A stretch of DNA of 64,000 bases from Parietaria judaica (GCA_954871525.1 OX940868.1:26407056-26471055); one strand, 5' to 3'. Shown: positions 34,648 through 47,679, counted from the first letter of the stretch. Translations and numbers: made by a program. The notes: generated by a model not told the origin, from the sequence alone.

Positions 34648-35638
34648 GGGTAAACTGCGGCTAATGTACCCAATGTTTAATCTTCTGTGGATTATGTACC
34701 CAATGTTTATTTTTGGCGGCTAATGTACCCAATGTTTGATCTGTTAGATATTTTCGTGGTTTCCGTCACTTGACCGTTAGAGAGTTATCCTCCTCTATAT
34801 GCACACTTTTCGTATTTTTGACATAACTCACTCATTTTTTGTCCAAATTTTATGCACGACCTATGGTTGGAAAGATAAGAGATAGATCTACAACTTTAGT
34901 GTTTTAAGTTTTGTAAAACCAGTTTTTAAAAAATACGAAATTTCAAATACAACGTAAAACTAGACATTAGTTTAATGCAAAATATTTGTTTCGAGCAAAT
35001 TTTAATATACTTAATGACTTTTTATGATGAAACGTAAAACTAAAAAGTTGTAGATAAATATTTTATCTTTCTAATGGGTGTTTATTTATAAATTTTAGAC
35101 AAAAAATGAGTGAGTTATGCCAAAAATATGAAAGATGTGATGCGAAATAATCTTTCATATTTTTGGCATAACTCACTCGTTTTTTGTCCAAAATTTATAA
35201 ATAAACACCCGTTGGAAAGATAAAAAATTTATCTACAACTTTTTAGTTTTACGTTTCAGCATAAAAAGTCATTAAGTATATTAAAATTTGCTCGAAACAA
35301 ATATTTTGCATTAAACTAATGTCTAGTTTAACGTTGTATTTGAAATTTCGTATTTTTCTAAAACTGATTTTACAAAACTTAAAACACCAAAGTTGTAGAT
35401 CTATCTCTTATCTTTCCAACCATAGGTCGTGCATAAAATTTGGACAAAAAATGAGTGAGTTATGTCAAAAATACGAAAAGTGTATATATAAAGGAGGATA
35501 ACTCTCTAACGGTCAAGTGACGGAAAACACAAAAATATCTAACGGATCAAACATTGGGTACATTAGCCGCCGAAAATAAACATTGGGTACATAATCCGCA
35601 GAAAATCAAACATTGGGTACATTAGCCGCAGTTTACCC
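34648..35638. mobile_element. Mutator-like foldback element, 991-bp near-perfect hairpin
   Basis: Two arms of about 488 bp (34648-35136 and 35151-35638) are reverse complements with only scattered differences, around a loop of about 15 nt. The ends read GGGTAAACTGCGGCTAATGT. Exact 9-bp target duplications TTCAATATA stand at 34639-34647 and 35639-35647, the length made by Mutator-superfamily transposases. Each arm starts with three spaced copies of (T/A)ATGTACCCAATGTTT. There is no coding sequence, so it must depend on an element elsewhere. Confidence 0.92.
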
Positions 35639-35647
35639 TTCAATATA

Positions 35648-38600
35648 TACAACATAACTCTTCTTTTAATCTATATACATAATGATTTATATTTTTTAGG
35701 GTTTTAATTAATAAGACATTGGTCCATTTTCTTCGTAGGACAATTATTAATAATTGCGGCAGATGTTGTATTAACAAGCTTAGATTAAACAATTAAGCGC
35801 CGATCGAAGAGCTGGTCTGGTGGGTGGTTTGAAATTGAATCATCAATTCACAGATGAGAAATTAATTGGTTTTGGGCCCTTCGAACAACTCACGACACTA
35901 CTGATTGTATTATCACCATATATCGTTCTCAATCTTCAAGCAAAGTACGTACATTCACTTCTTCTTTTTTTCACTCACTTATTTACTTATATCAAGATTC
36001 AATGAGTAGACCAATGTTTATAGCATCGAGGATGAAAGAGACGAAATGGCACGTGGTAATTCAACTTTTAATCATTGTAACTATGAAGATCGAAGACTCT
36101 TGCTAGATATATATATGATCAACTCGCAACTTTGGAGAGTTGCGAGAACGCTCTTCCAAAGTTGCAAGAAAAACTCTTGGGGGAGCTCTGAGTTGTGTTA
36201 CAGAGGCTTGAAAGCTAATTCATTGAAGTTAAGTTGGAATTGCACCCTTCACATCTGGCTTTGAGCGTTGTAATATTTTCTTTCTCTTTTTTGTCGTTAG
36301 CTAGGCCTTTTCGGGCTTTTACTGAACTTCAAGAATAAAACGTCTTTTAATGTACTACTTGTTGGTTCCAATCTAGGATCGCTATACATAAACATGAAAT
36401 AAAAAAATCAAATGAAAATGGAAAGATGTGATAGAAATTATAAGAAGAGTATATGGATATCGGGAGAGAGTTTATCTTTGATTAAAAATGTCGAATACAA
36501 AAAATTGAAGTTAATGAAAATTGTAACACTAATAGCTATTAAAAAAAAAATCATAGTTAAGAATCCATAAAATTATTCAACTATTCAAACTAATAGGAAG
36601 ACTAAAACAATCTTAATTTGACTCATGGCTAAATCTCCGTGTGACAGATTCCTCAACCATCTCATTGATTCACGAGATGACCGGGCTTAGACTCATTATA
36701 CCGACCGACCATTTTTTATTTTTTATTTTTTACTTTTCTTAATCCAATAGTTTAACTTCTCATTCATTTTTTAATTAATGTTATAATTTATAAATGATTA
36801 TTATTATTATTAGAAGTTTCTTTCATGCATATATAGATTGGAAATAGTGAGATAGGCGACTCTAGTTATAGCATTAGTGCATGAAAATTGAAAGCGTCAC
36901 TTCAGGATTACCTAATAAAGTAACAATAAAGATATTATAGCGGTTAAGCCATCACAATTCCCACTTGGCTATACATATATAGTTGTTGTTGTACAGAAAT
37001 GAATAGTGAATACTGACATGAGCTGGAAATTCATAATCATGCATTAACTTCCTATAATATATATAGGTATATGTACGTGTTATGTATATAAAAATGGAAC
37101 TCTTATCAAAGCAGTGAATTTCGATAATAAATGAGGTCAAATAAAACAGATAAGTAGGTCATCCGACGATGGTCCTCTTCATTGATGGCAAGTTTGGCAT
37201 TTGATTGAGAATATTATACTATAGAAGAAGAATAATTCACATATTTACAACATATTTATCTTTTTAATAATTAAATTTTTATTATCAGGTTTCTCTTTTG
37301 TTGTCTTTCCTTTCCACTACTTTTCTTTTTTATGACAATCACTTTCTTGTACGCCTGCAAGACCACTTTCTAAGAATGTAGAGTCGTATTATAAATTTAT
37401 AGCCATAGAATCTCATTTTTTTGGGCGCAGTGTATAAATTTCATTAGTGTGTATTTGTTTATGGGAAATTTCTTCTATATAATATTTTATATTCTCAATT
37501 TTTGTAATAATATATTCTTATTTTATAAATAACTAAAAACATTCCCTGAAAGAATATTTTAGTTTAACTTTACCCTATCTTTTAAATTCTAAAAACCCAC
37601 ATATACCCCTTATTCATAATTTCAAAATTTGGCTTTACATACCTTTGAATTTTATTTCTTACAAAAAAAAAAAAACTCGATCTCTGAAAAACAAAATATT
37701 ATCCATCGTTAATTTTAAGATTTTTTTTAATAAAAATAAATCACAAGAAAATAGATAAAGGACAATATTGTAAAATTACACTTAAAAGGTTCATATTTTT
37801 AACGTTTTTTTAATATAAAAATATACTTAAAAAATAAAATCTAGCAAAGCAAAATCCTCTTGTTTCAATATACTAAAGTCTCAATAATCACAACAATTTT
37901 GTACAAAACGAAAAAGGGAAATATAGCTAAACTAATATACTATGAGTAGAGAATTTGCCGCTATTTTGATAGGAGGACTAAAGAAATTAAACCAATTACT
38001 ATAAAAACCAATTACATGCAAAAATGGAGGGAGATGTGTAGTTAGTTATATACAGTCATGAAAATGGCCAATAAAAAATATATTTACTTACCATACTAGA
38101 CATAATATACCATGACTGTCAAAGATATCTTATAGAATGACACAGAGTTTCATTATTGCTATATATTTAATATAAGATTTGCATGCATGTGCGATGCTAG
38201 CTTTTATCCACTGATAGCCATATATATACTATATAATAAAAATTAAATACAGACAAGCACAATGAAAGGTCCTCCCAAAAGTCCACATTGTGGGGTCCCA
38301 TTTCATTTCATTGAGTTTTTCCTTTAATATATCTCGCAACTAACTCATTCTCTTCAAAAAAAAAAAAAAAAAAAACACTGCAACTTATAATTAAACACTC
38401 TCTAATAAATAAAACCTGAAGTTAAAATAAAATTAAAGAAACAGAGAAAGCCTGACTCGTCGTAGTTATAGCATAAAATCTGCACAAAATATTATTGACA
38501 TCTGTGACCTAGCTAGCCAACTAAGGAGGAGAATTTAATTTTACGTAATACACGTCTCACAATATTATAAAGTATAAACCCTTAATATGCATGCACATGC

Positions 38601-39279
38601 ATGTGTTGAGACTATATATAAGTCATAGTCACATTAACACCCAAATATTTAAATAATTGTCTACGACATATATCATATACTATACATTATATAATAGTGG
38701 TATAAGTATTTAATATTTAAATTTTTTGTGGCATGAATTTAACTTTTTTTACAGTAAATTTTTTCAATGTTCACGATTTTGTTTCTCACCAAAATTCGTT
38801 GCATCTTTTCTTCTTCAAGTGATCTAATAGGATTTTGAATATATCGTGAATAAAATTTTCTTAATCTTTTAATTAAAACATGTCCAATACTTTGCCGCGC
38901 TATATCTAATTAATAATACATATTTTGAAACTTCTGCCCGGAAAATAGTAAATATTGAAACTAATTGTGCCCGTAAACAATTTTTTTTATTACCCTAACA
39001 ATAAGAATCTTAGGTACTTATACCGCTATTAACTATACATTTATATATAAGGTTTGCGTGTCTATATTATAGGTGTGTGTGAGTGTGTGTTTGCAAAGAC
39101 GCCCAACTAACAACCAATCATATAGCAGCCTAATTAAAGAATAACTGCACCACACAGTCCATATATATTATATATATGTTACATGAGAAAACAACATCGT
39201 CCAAAAACACACACAGAAAAATTAACTACTAATTCTATAACTCTGATAATCCATTCTCTAATATATATCTAGGTATATC
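35648..39279. other. Spacer and GDSL upstream region
   Basis: AT-rich, with no gene recognised. A slightly GC-richer patch at 36120-36270 contains a short inverted repeat (CAACTTTGGAGAGTTGCGAGAACGCTC / CCAAAGTTG). The last ~150 bp hold TATA-like words (for example 39160-39178), but in such AT-rich DNA none could be singled out. Confidence 0.5.
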
Positions 39280-39540
39280 ATGGCGCGAGTGTTGGCCGTG
39301 TTCGTGGTGTTGCTGGCGCTCCGGCGAACGAACGCAGCAGTAGACGTGCACGAGATCGCCGTGCGCAACAATGTGACCTGCGTGCTGGTGTTCGGAGACT
39401 CGAGCGTCGACCCCGGCAACAACAACGTTCTCCACACCGACATGAAGGGGAACTTTGCGCCCTACGGGAAAGACTTCTTCGGAGGCCTACCCACCGGCCG
39501 CTTCAGCGACGGAAGGCTCGCCACGGACTTTATTGGTAAG

Positions 39541-39572
<32 letters not shown>

Positions 39573-40582
39573 CCCTCCTGAGATTATTATTATTTTTTGT
39601 TGAAAAAACACTCAGCTAATTATAATAATAAAATTCACAAAGTATATGCTTTAGGTAATATCTCATAATTAGTATATATGATATATATTATATTATATAA
39701 AACTAGTAATATGATTGTAAATATCAAATTCCCTTACAATTACGTATCTAGAAAGTTGGATTTTTCTTAGTCTTTGTGTTGTCAATATTACACGTCACGC
39801 CATAGAAATATATATGATAAATCTTCTCTCTTGCATTGATAATATATGTAAATATTCTTAATATTAATTACAAATATAGTTCCTATCTGGTTCCTATAGA
39901 ATCTAAAGAGTTCAAACACTGGGTTTTCAATTTACGACTCATATCAAGATTCTCAGTCTTAGTTAGCCTCATCAATTACTCGTCATATATATATATATAC
40001 ATACACTAGTAGTATATTATATAATATTGCATTGATGTGCGTACTCATAATTGAAGAGTTTTTGTGAAGAGGGTTTTGGCTGAATGTGTCGCAACAAGTG
40101 GTCCTCGTTGCGAGACATGAATTATCTCAACCACCATACTCAGATTTATCAATAAATCTCGTGGATATTCACTGTGTGACATGAACTACTTGTACTCTCT
40201 GCATTGATGACATGCTTCTAGTTTTATTTGATTATTTAAAAATTTGCAGCTGAGGCGATCGGGTACAAGAAAATATTACCGGGTTTTCTGTACCCGAATC
40301 TGAAGGTGGCCGACATGGTTCATGGAGTTAGCTTTGCGTCAGCAGCATCGGGCTATGACGATTATACAGCCAATATTTCTGTACGTAATTTTACTATAAC
40401 ACTTTAGTAATAGTGGTTTTTAACTTTTTATATCTATATCTAATACATATATTGATCTACGTTGGAAAATGAAAGAGTGGTGGTTTAGAAATTAGGACCC
40501 CACCAACGAATAAATCTATAATATTTTCTAAAGTCTACCCTTGAGAATATTACTAACCATAGCTTGGGGTCTGATTTGTTTA

Positions 40583-40620
<38 letters not shown>

Positions 40621-43600
40621 TAAACTGTTGATTAACATCTATTAGTACATTAACGACAATATATTATTAAGATAATAATATTTATAATCTATGCAATGTT
40701 TTTTAATATTGTAACGACTGTCAATATTAAAATAATATTTGTTTAAATAATTATGGATGAAAATATATAAAAATAAGCTAAAGTTGAGTTACTTTCATAA
40801 ATTTACAAATCTAAAAGTAATTGTGTCAGTATGATATAATTCTAAAGTAAATTATGAAGTTGTACATTGGAGTTAGATTAGAAGCATAGTAGTAATACAT
40901 AATTAAAATTGCTTTTAAGTCTTTGTGTGTGTGCTTGTTGGACAGAGCGTGTTGCCGTTATCGGCGCAACTGAAGTACATGATGCATTACAAAGTGAAGA
41001 TGGCGAAGCTTCTCGGAGTGAGGAGAGCTGAGGAAATGATAAGGAATGCCATATTGATCATGAGTATGGGCACCAACGACTTCCTCCAGAACTACTATAT
41101 TGACCCGACCCGACCCGCTCAATACACCGTCGAAAAATACCAGGACTTCCTTGTCTCCTCCATGGCCAACTATGTCAAGGTTCTCTCTCATCCACACACT
41201 TACACTCACTCGTCCTTATAATATATGTAAGAGTGATGATATAAATACGGGTTTTAAATCGCATCCGGGTTGCAACCGCTTTTTTAAAGACTACAAACCG
41301 TAGTATATTGGGTTAAACCGGAGGCAGTTTATCAAAAACTGCATCCGGATTAAAACTGGCTCCGGTGGTCCGCGTTAAAAAAACGTGGAACCTGACTAAT
41401 AAATTACTTAAACCTGCCTTTTAATTATTATTTTTTTAAATTTTTTTAGCGCTCTCTCTCTCTCGTGAACTTTCCTCTTCTTATAGTGTTTAATATTCTC
41501 ATGCTATTTTCATTTTTCGTACTTAATACATACATTTTACTAAAAGATTTGGCATTAAAATATATTTTTGTATTATAAAACTAAAGTTTATATATACTTT
41601 TTATTAATCCGGATCTGAGTTTTAAATCCGAGTTTCAATATTAAATTCGGGTTTTAACATTTAAAATCCGGATACGGGTTTTGATTTTCTCATTTTTATG
41701 GATCAATATAAGGCATGTCATTATATAAATTTTTTGAAGTCTTACTATAAGAATATTTGATTAGATTTATTATTGGATTTCCCTTAAGATATTTTTCCAT
41801 TGTTTTGTTTCCGTTTTGGGTACCCCAGGGATTTTTTTTTTTAATAAAAGATGGAGGTCCATAATCTTACAGTGCGAGCCTGAGTTCAAAAAGACTGATA
41901 CTCAGGAAACGCACAATAAGAAATAGAGCTCATGATAATATAAATAAAAATGTAAGAGATTACAAGCAAAAGAAAGAAAGAGTAGAGAACTAACAAAACC
42001 GAAAGTTCTCTTTCATACAAATGTCATCGTTAATTGAGGAAGCGATGAAATCAAGGTGGGAAGCCCACCAATGATGTCCCGCAAATTGAGCCCCAAAATT
42101 AGCTAAGGCATCTGCCACTCTATTACCCTCTCTATAGATATGGCTTATCTTGAACTGAATAGTGTCTAGGAAGGGTACCAGGGATTGAATTGAGAAGAGT
42201 TCCATATGTTACCCCCTCTTTATTTGATCCTCGAGTGAAGGGCAACTCGTTTATTATCTTAGTAGCTCTTTAACTTCTTATCAATTCCCTTAAAAAGAAA
42301 AAAAAACTTCTTATCATTTTTTACACTTAGATGTCGTTTTGGTTAATTTACTGATGTCGTTTTGGGTGAATCAGGAAATGCACAGGCTAGGAGGGAGGCG
42401 ACTGGTGGTGGTGGGGGTCCCCCCGCTGGGGTGCATGCCACTTGTCAAGACACTACAGGATGAGACAACCTGTGTGGAGAGCTACAACAAGTTGTCAGTC
42501 TCATTTAACTCCAAAATCAAAGCCAGGCTCAATTCAATCAAGTATACTTTGGGCATGAAAATCGCCTTCGTTGACGCTTATGGTATCGTCGTGGACGCCA
42601 TGAACAACCCACAAAAATTCGGTTAGTATGTCGTTTTCTTTAAAGTATATGGCATGGTTTTAATTACCGCAGCATGTCCACGATATCTCTTCGATTACAA
42701 GTTATTATATTTATTTTTTCTAAAATACTATAATTATAAATATAACTCTTATTTTATATAAACTATAACTATAAATATTATCAGACTTTAAAATACTCAT
42801 CGTTAGTTGTTTCGAAAAATTCACTGGTAAACTAATTATTTGTCGGTATATTAATTAAATAGAAGTTGTGGTATACCTGTCGGCATCAATATTTAAAACA
42901 TTGATTTAGGGTATAGAGAAAAAAAAAACGTTTGTATTTTCTTATAATGTTAAAAATTGTAAAACTAAGTACATAGAGTTTTTTTAAATATTGTCTCTTT
43001 GATACTTAATCTTCATAATATTTTTTCTCACTTTAAGTATTTATTACTTTTTTTTTTCTTTCTGTTTTTACTTCGAATAATGTTCCCGTCAGTGAGTCAA
43101 GTATAGAGAATATAATCGTTTTGGCAATATGGTAACACTTTGACAACGATATTCTTACACCACAACGAAAAAAAAATATTTCGGAACTTTCACCTGATTA
43201 ACTAATAAGTATATTTTCCCGAATTTAAATTAATATCCCTATTATTTCCTTTTGTTTGTTTCCAAGCGACAATCTTATGATATATTGGTGAAAGTGACCC
43301 ATTAAATTTATGTCTGGTGTCTTGAAGCTTCTCAACACTATATATACACATAAATGTCCGAAGATTTTATTTAATTACTGGACAATTATATTATTGACGC
43401 TCAACATTGGTGTGCATAATTAAATTTACAGGTTTGAAAGAGCTTTCAAAAGGGTGTTGTGGAACTGGGACGATTGAGTATGGAGACTCGTGCAAAGGGC
43501 TTGACACGTGCAAAGATCCGGCGGAGTTTGTGTTCTGGGACGCGGTTCATCCGACACAGAAAATGTACAAAATCATCGCCGACGAGGCTGTTGAATCCGT

Positions 43601-43622
43601 TAGAATCAACATATTTAAGTGA
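39280..43622 (+). CDS. GDSL-motif esterase/lipase
   Basis: Secreted SGNH-hydrolase of the plant GDSL family, acting on ester bonds of lipids, cutin or other acyl substrates; the true substrate cannot be read from sequence. Exons 39280-39535, 40250-40380, 40946-41179, 42375-42621 and 43432-43622 join in frame to 352 residues, a usual length. A signal peptide (MARVLAVFVVLLAL...TNA) precedes block I VFGDSSVDPGNNN with the nucleophile Ser. Block II is in GVSFASAASGYDD, block III is GTNDFLQNYY, and block V DAVHPTQ supplies the catalytic Asp and His. VVVGVPPLGCMPLVKTL and GCCGTGTIEYGDSC are typical of the family. It resembles the Arabidopsis At5g45950/At5g45960 group by memory. Intron 3 (1.2 kb) contains a truncated LINE. 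Confidence 0.95.
41831..42172 (-). mobile_element. 5'-truncated LINE in GDSL intron 3
   Basis: The minus-strand frame ends FKISHIYREGNRVADALANF, the RNase H-like motif at the 3' end of plant LINE ORFs, then a 3' UTR and an A-tail (T-run at 41831-41842 on the + strand). The target duplication is GGGTACC(CC)AGGGAT on the left (41818-41832) and GGGTACCAGGGAT on the right (42173-42186). The insert is only about 340 bp, a typical 5' truncation. Confidence 0.85.
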
Positions 43623-44563
43623 GAAAATATAGTTTTTCATGATGAATTATATGTCCTCCATCGTATATGTCATACAAAATATATAAATGTGGAGGTGGTG
43701 GTGGTAAAGAAATGTGATTTTCAACTTGATCATCTGTTATAATGTCGGGATGTGAGAGTTTGTGAGACTATTTTTTTGTTCTGGATTCATTCAATACGTG
43801 AACTAATTTATAGCTTTTTAATTTGTTGATCCAAGGATTCAAGATTTTTTTTTCTATGCACTATTTTTTTTCTTTTTTAAGGAAAAGATCCGGAAATCGT
43901 TAGTTCCATGGTTCCGTTTACAGTTTATTATAATGTCACTTAGTTATGGCACATAAAAACCGTAATTACACATAAGACAAATTCACAAAAACAACAATTT
44001 TTTTCTTCTTCTTAAAAGCAACATTTAAAACATCTCTTACATCAAAATAAATTCAATACACCACAAAATGAACTCGTGCTTCAACTCTCAACATTATATG
44101 TTAGTATAATAATGTACCGATGTAAGCATCTTTATTTAAATTAAAATAATAGCATCGTTCTAACAGCAACTCCAAAGGAGCATTATTGTCAAATCACGCT
44201 TAGTTAAAAAGTAAATTCTGACTCTTTTAAAAATAGAGAATATATTTTATAAAAAGATAGAAATAGAGGACTAGTGAGTACTCGAGGCTATATGTAAAAA
44301 AGTCAATTTTCCAAATACATATCAAGGAACGATTCAATCTAGCTGGCTATAAAGAAAATAAAATATATTAGTATGTGATTAAGAAATTTGAATGTGACTT
44401 TAAAATGCTTTGATAATGATTAATAGCTCCATGTTTTATCTTTTGACACCTTAAGTCTTATCAGATTTATGACTTGAAAATCAAGATAGTAGTACAAGTG
44501 TACAACTACAACTCATTTTCTTAGTGGGGTAATCAAGATGGCCACAAGTTATTAAAAGTTGAC
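43623..44563. other. GDSL gene 3' flank
   Basis: Should contain the GDSL 3' UTR in its first 200-300 bp. The rest is AT-rich with no recognised feature. Confidence 0.5.
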
Positions 44564-44834
44564 TTTTTTTTAGGGATAATAGCGGCTAAAGTGCCAAACT
44601 TTTATGATTTGTGTCGATAAAGGTCTAAACTGAATTTATCGCGGCTAAAGTAGCCAAATTCGGTCAATATGTGGCAAACACTAATTTCGTCCAGTCAAAC
44701 TTAACATCCGTTAGTCTATCGCCACGTCACTTACACGTTATATCAAACTTTGGGTATTTATGCCGCGATAAACCATTTTATATATTTTTCTCTTGTTCAC
44801 GTCATCTAAATAAAAGTTAAAATATTATAGTTTT

Positions 44835-44905
44835 GGGAGGACTCAAACTCATCACTTTCCCCCTCATAAAAGGACAATATAACCATCAAACCACATTCAC
44901 TTCAC
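44835..44905 (-). other. tRNA-like module, left arm
   Basis: On the minus strand TGGTTTGATGGTTATATTG (A-box-like) and GATGAGTTTGAGTCCTCC (B-box-like) are about 45 nt apart, mirrored by the + strand module at 45461-45520 in the other arm. Confidence 0.45.
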
Positions 44906-44984
44906 GTTATATCTCGACACAAAAAAAAGAATATACATAGAAACTTATTGATAAGTGACCATAGTAATAGAAACATATGTATTT

Positions 44985-45375
44985 TCGCACCGAGTTTGGG
45001 TTGACTAATTTGGAACGGGGTGATTTGAATTTTTCGGACCGGGGTCGAGTAGACTTTTTTAGAACGGGGTTGAGTTGAATTTTTTGGACAGTGGTCAAGT
45101 TGAATTTTTTGTACCGGATTCATTTTGACTTTGTAGGTACGAGTTCGGGTTGCCTTTTTCAGAACCGGGTCGAGTTAACTTTTTGAAACAGGGCCAGGTT
45201 AACTTTTTCAACCTGAATCCGGTACAAAATATTCAACCCGACCAAATTCTTCAAAAGTCAACCCATGGGTCTGAAAAAGTCAACCTGACCCCGTTCCAAA
45301 AAAGTCAACTCAATCCTGGTCCGAAAAGGTCAACCCAACCCCTTTCCTAATAAGTCAATCCGAAACCGGTGTGAA
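44985..45375. repeat. Minisatellite with orientation switch inside the foldback element
   Basis: Degenerate units of about 25-28 bp of the type GGGTTGAGTTGAATTTTTTGGACC run to about 45205. From there the reverse complement (CCAAAAAAGTCAACTCAACC type) runs to about 45375. The switch point lies near the centre of the element. Confidence 0.8.
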
Positions 45376-45460
45376 AAAACATATGTTTCTATTACTATGC
45401 CACTTATTAATAAGTTTCTATTTATATTCTTATTTTTGTCAAGATATAACGTGATGTGAA

Positions 45461-45520
45461 TGTGTTTAGTGGTTATGCTGCTCTTATATGTGGGGGAAGT
45501 GATGAGTTCGAGTCCTACTA
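45461..45520 (+). other. tRNA-like module, right arm
   Basis: TGTTTAGTGGTTATGCTG resembles a tRNA D-arm (A box), and GATGAGTTCGAGTCCTAC resembles a T-arm (B box, GTTCGAGTCC). It is followed at some distance by T-runs. A full cloverleaf could not be drawn. Confidence 0.5.
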
Positions 45521-45816
45521 AAGGCATAATATTTTAACCTTTATTTAGATGATTTCTGCAACCAATTTTTTTTAAAATAGTTTATCGCGGCATAAATACC
45601 CAAACTTTGGTTTTATCACGTCATAAATACCCAAAGTTTTCCACGTGTAAGTGACGTGGCGATAGACTAACGGATGTTAAGTTTGACTGGACAGAATAAG
45701 TGCTTGCCACAGATTGACCGAGTTTGACTACTTTAGCCGCTATAAATCCAGTTTGGACCTTTATCGACACACATCATGGAAGTTTGGCTACTTTAACCGC
45801 TATTATCCCTTTTTTT

Positions 45817-46358
45817 TTATTGTCACGGCAAAAATATACAATGTACAAAAAAATTCTTCCGTTAGTGCTCAATTTTATTTCATTAAATTTCACGTGGACA
45901 TTCATACTTAGACATGGCTTCGAACTCTTGAAAACCTTCTTCATCACGAGCGCCTCAAACATTGACGCCCACATCGAGCGTTGTGGAGGAGCGCAAGAAG
46001 TCTTGGAGAATCTTTATATTTTCTTGATCAAGACTAAAAATCTCTATATTTCCTTATTCAAGACCGAATTGAGAAAGATGCTAGTGCTTACCTCAATATA
46101 TTAGGATTAGGGCATTGTTAATTTGCAATGGAAAACAAGGCATTAATTAATTGATAAGCCGACCTATGTTTTTTGTAGCATTTGGTTTGAGGATCAATTT
46201 TGAGCTATTGGAGTTCTTCATATAGTTTTTTTTAGAAAGAAAGTGAAGCCCGCAATACACGTGGCCCACTTAAAATGCGACACGTGAGAATTAACTGGAA
46301 AAAGATTGGGTATCGACGAAAGATACTTTTTGCACATTGTAAATTTTTGCCGCGATAA
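45817..46358. mobile_element. Second inverted-repeat element abutting the foldback element
   Basis: Left TTATTGTCACGGCAAAAATA...TACAATGT is mirrored on the right, reverse complement TTATCGCGGCAAAAATTTACAATGT. About 540 bp. It starts only a few bases after the preceding element and carries the same GCGGCAAAA end motif. Ends and target duplication are not exact. Confidence 0.55.
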
Positions 46359-47679
46359 AAAAAGAATAAAAATATAAGCCAACTTTTGAGTAATTTGTAC
46401 GTACTTTTACCACAAGTACCCAATTTTTAGTAAACTATTCTATAGTAGTACAATTTTTAGTCTCAATGTACTACTCAGATAGAGTCTCAATCTATTAAAC
46501 ACACACTTATTCTAAAGATATTTGGTGAATTTTTCTTTCTTCATGTTTAAGTTAATGGTATAACTTTATCCTATTAAATATCACCTATAAATTATTTATA
46601 GTTAGAAATTAAATCTTAAAATATTGCTCGAAGGTAAATCTTACAATGCCACTCTCAAGTATTCATATATTATCTTGTGGTTAAGTTACATTATTTAATA
46701 TTATAGTACTATTATACTCTGTTCAATAGCCACTTGCGTATTAGATTGAGACTCGACACCTACCGGAGGGAGTCTTGTGTGGGTGGGATCCATTCTACTA
46801 GTGGCGTCCATTCACACTCATTTTTTTAGGACAGTACGCAATTATGTAGCCAAATGCCTAAAAATCGTAAACTGGTGTGAAGTTTAATTTACAAATATAC
46901 CAGAGGTGCAATATGTATATTGATGATGAGTAAATCGCAAACTGATGAGTATACTGCAAAATCGATGGATATCCTGATAAATTTTTTGTAAAAAATAAAA
47001 TATGTAGGAGGTTTTGGGGTTGTTTAAGAGATTTTATACGTAGAGATGATTTGAAAAACTTAAAAAAAAAAAAGATGAAATTTATGGATAAAAATAAAAT
47101 ACTGAGAGTCAAAAGATATTCATGAGAAATGGTACTAATTAAGCTAAAGGGGTTACCCAAAAAAAAAATAGCACTCATAAGAAATCAAGTTCACCGCAAA
47201 TATACCAAGAGAATGACACTTTATATTTTATGTAGCTCTTGAAATTGTAATTTTGTCCTTTTGTAGTCCATATTTACATTTTGAGTCAATAAAGTCAATT
47301 TTACAAGGGTATCTTCCGAATAAAAACAGAAATCCAAAATGATTATTCCTTACTTCTCATCTCTCCTTAAAGTAAGCATAGAAAGTCCAAATAGGATGCA
47401 TGAACTATTGAAATCTGAACATATCTGCAACAAATACTGTTGTAATTTCCATATTGTTTTATCTTATTTTGTCTTACACCAATCTAAAAACTTCAAACTC
47501 TGAACTCAATTTGGTTATAATAAATCAGCCAGCAGTTTTCACGCAACTAATATTTGTCTGTAATCAAAACCTAACAATTCTCTTCAATTTCTTTAACCGA
47601 TCAATATTCATGTTAACTTTACCTTTTATTCTTCATCGAATAGCTACTCGGATTGAATTATGTGATTTTCTACTTTGAT
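46359..47679. other. AT-rich spacer
   Basis: No gene, RNA or mobile element recognised with confidence. Confidence 0.5.

Larger units (their letters stand above)
44573..45809. mobile_element. Mutator-like foldback element, 1.24 kb, with tRNA-like arms
   Basis: The left end GGGATAATAGCGGCTAAAGT is mirrored by the right end, reverse complement GGGATAATAGCGGTTAAAGT. The arms of about 400 bp continue to match (CTAACGGATGTTAAG / CTTAACATCCGTTAG; AAATACCCAAA / TTTGGGTATTT). The element lies in T-runs: TTTTTTTTA on the left (44564-44572) and TTTTTTTTTA on the right (from 45810), which fits a 9-bp duplication but cannot be aligned uniquely. The middle is a minisatellite. No transposase. Confidence 0.85.

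Noticed and set aside
45461..45520. A functional tRNA gene
   Set aside because: A- and B-box-like words are present, but no acceptor stem or anticodon arm could be paired, and the copy in the other arm differs; kept as tRNA-like only.
46858..47178. A 106-codon hydrophobic minus frame
   Set aside because: Composition is that expected from translating AT-rich DNA (Phe, Leu, Ile, Ser); no motif or splice context.
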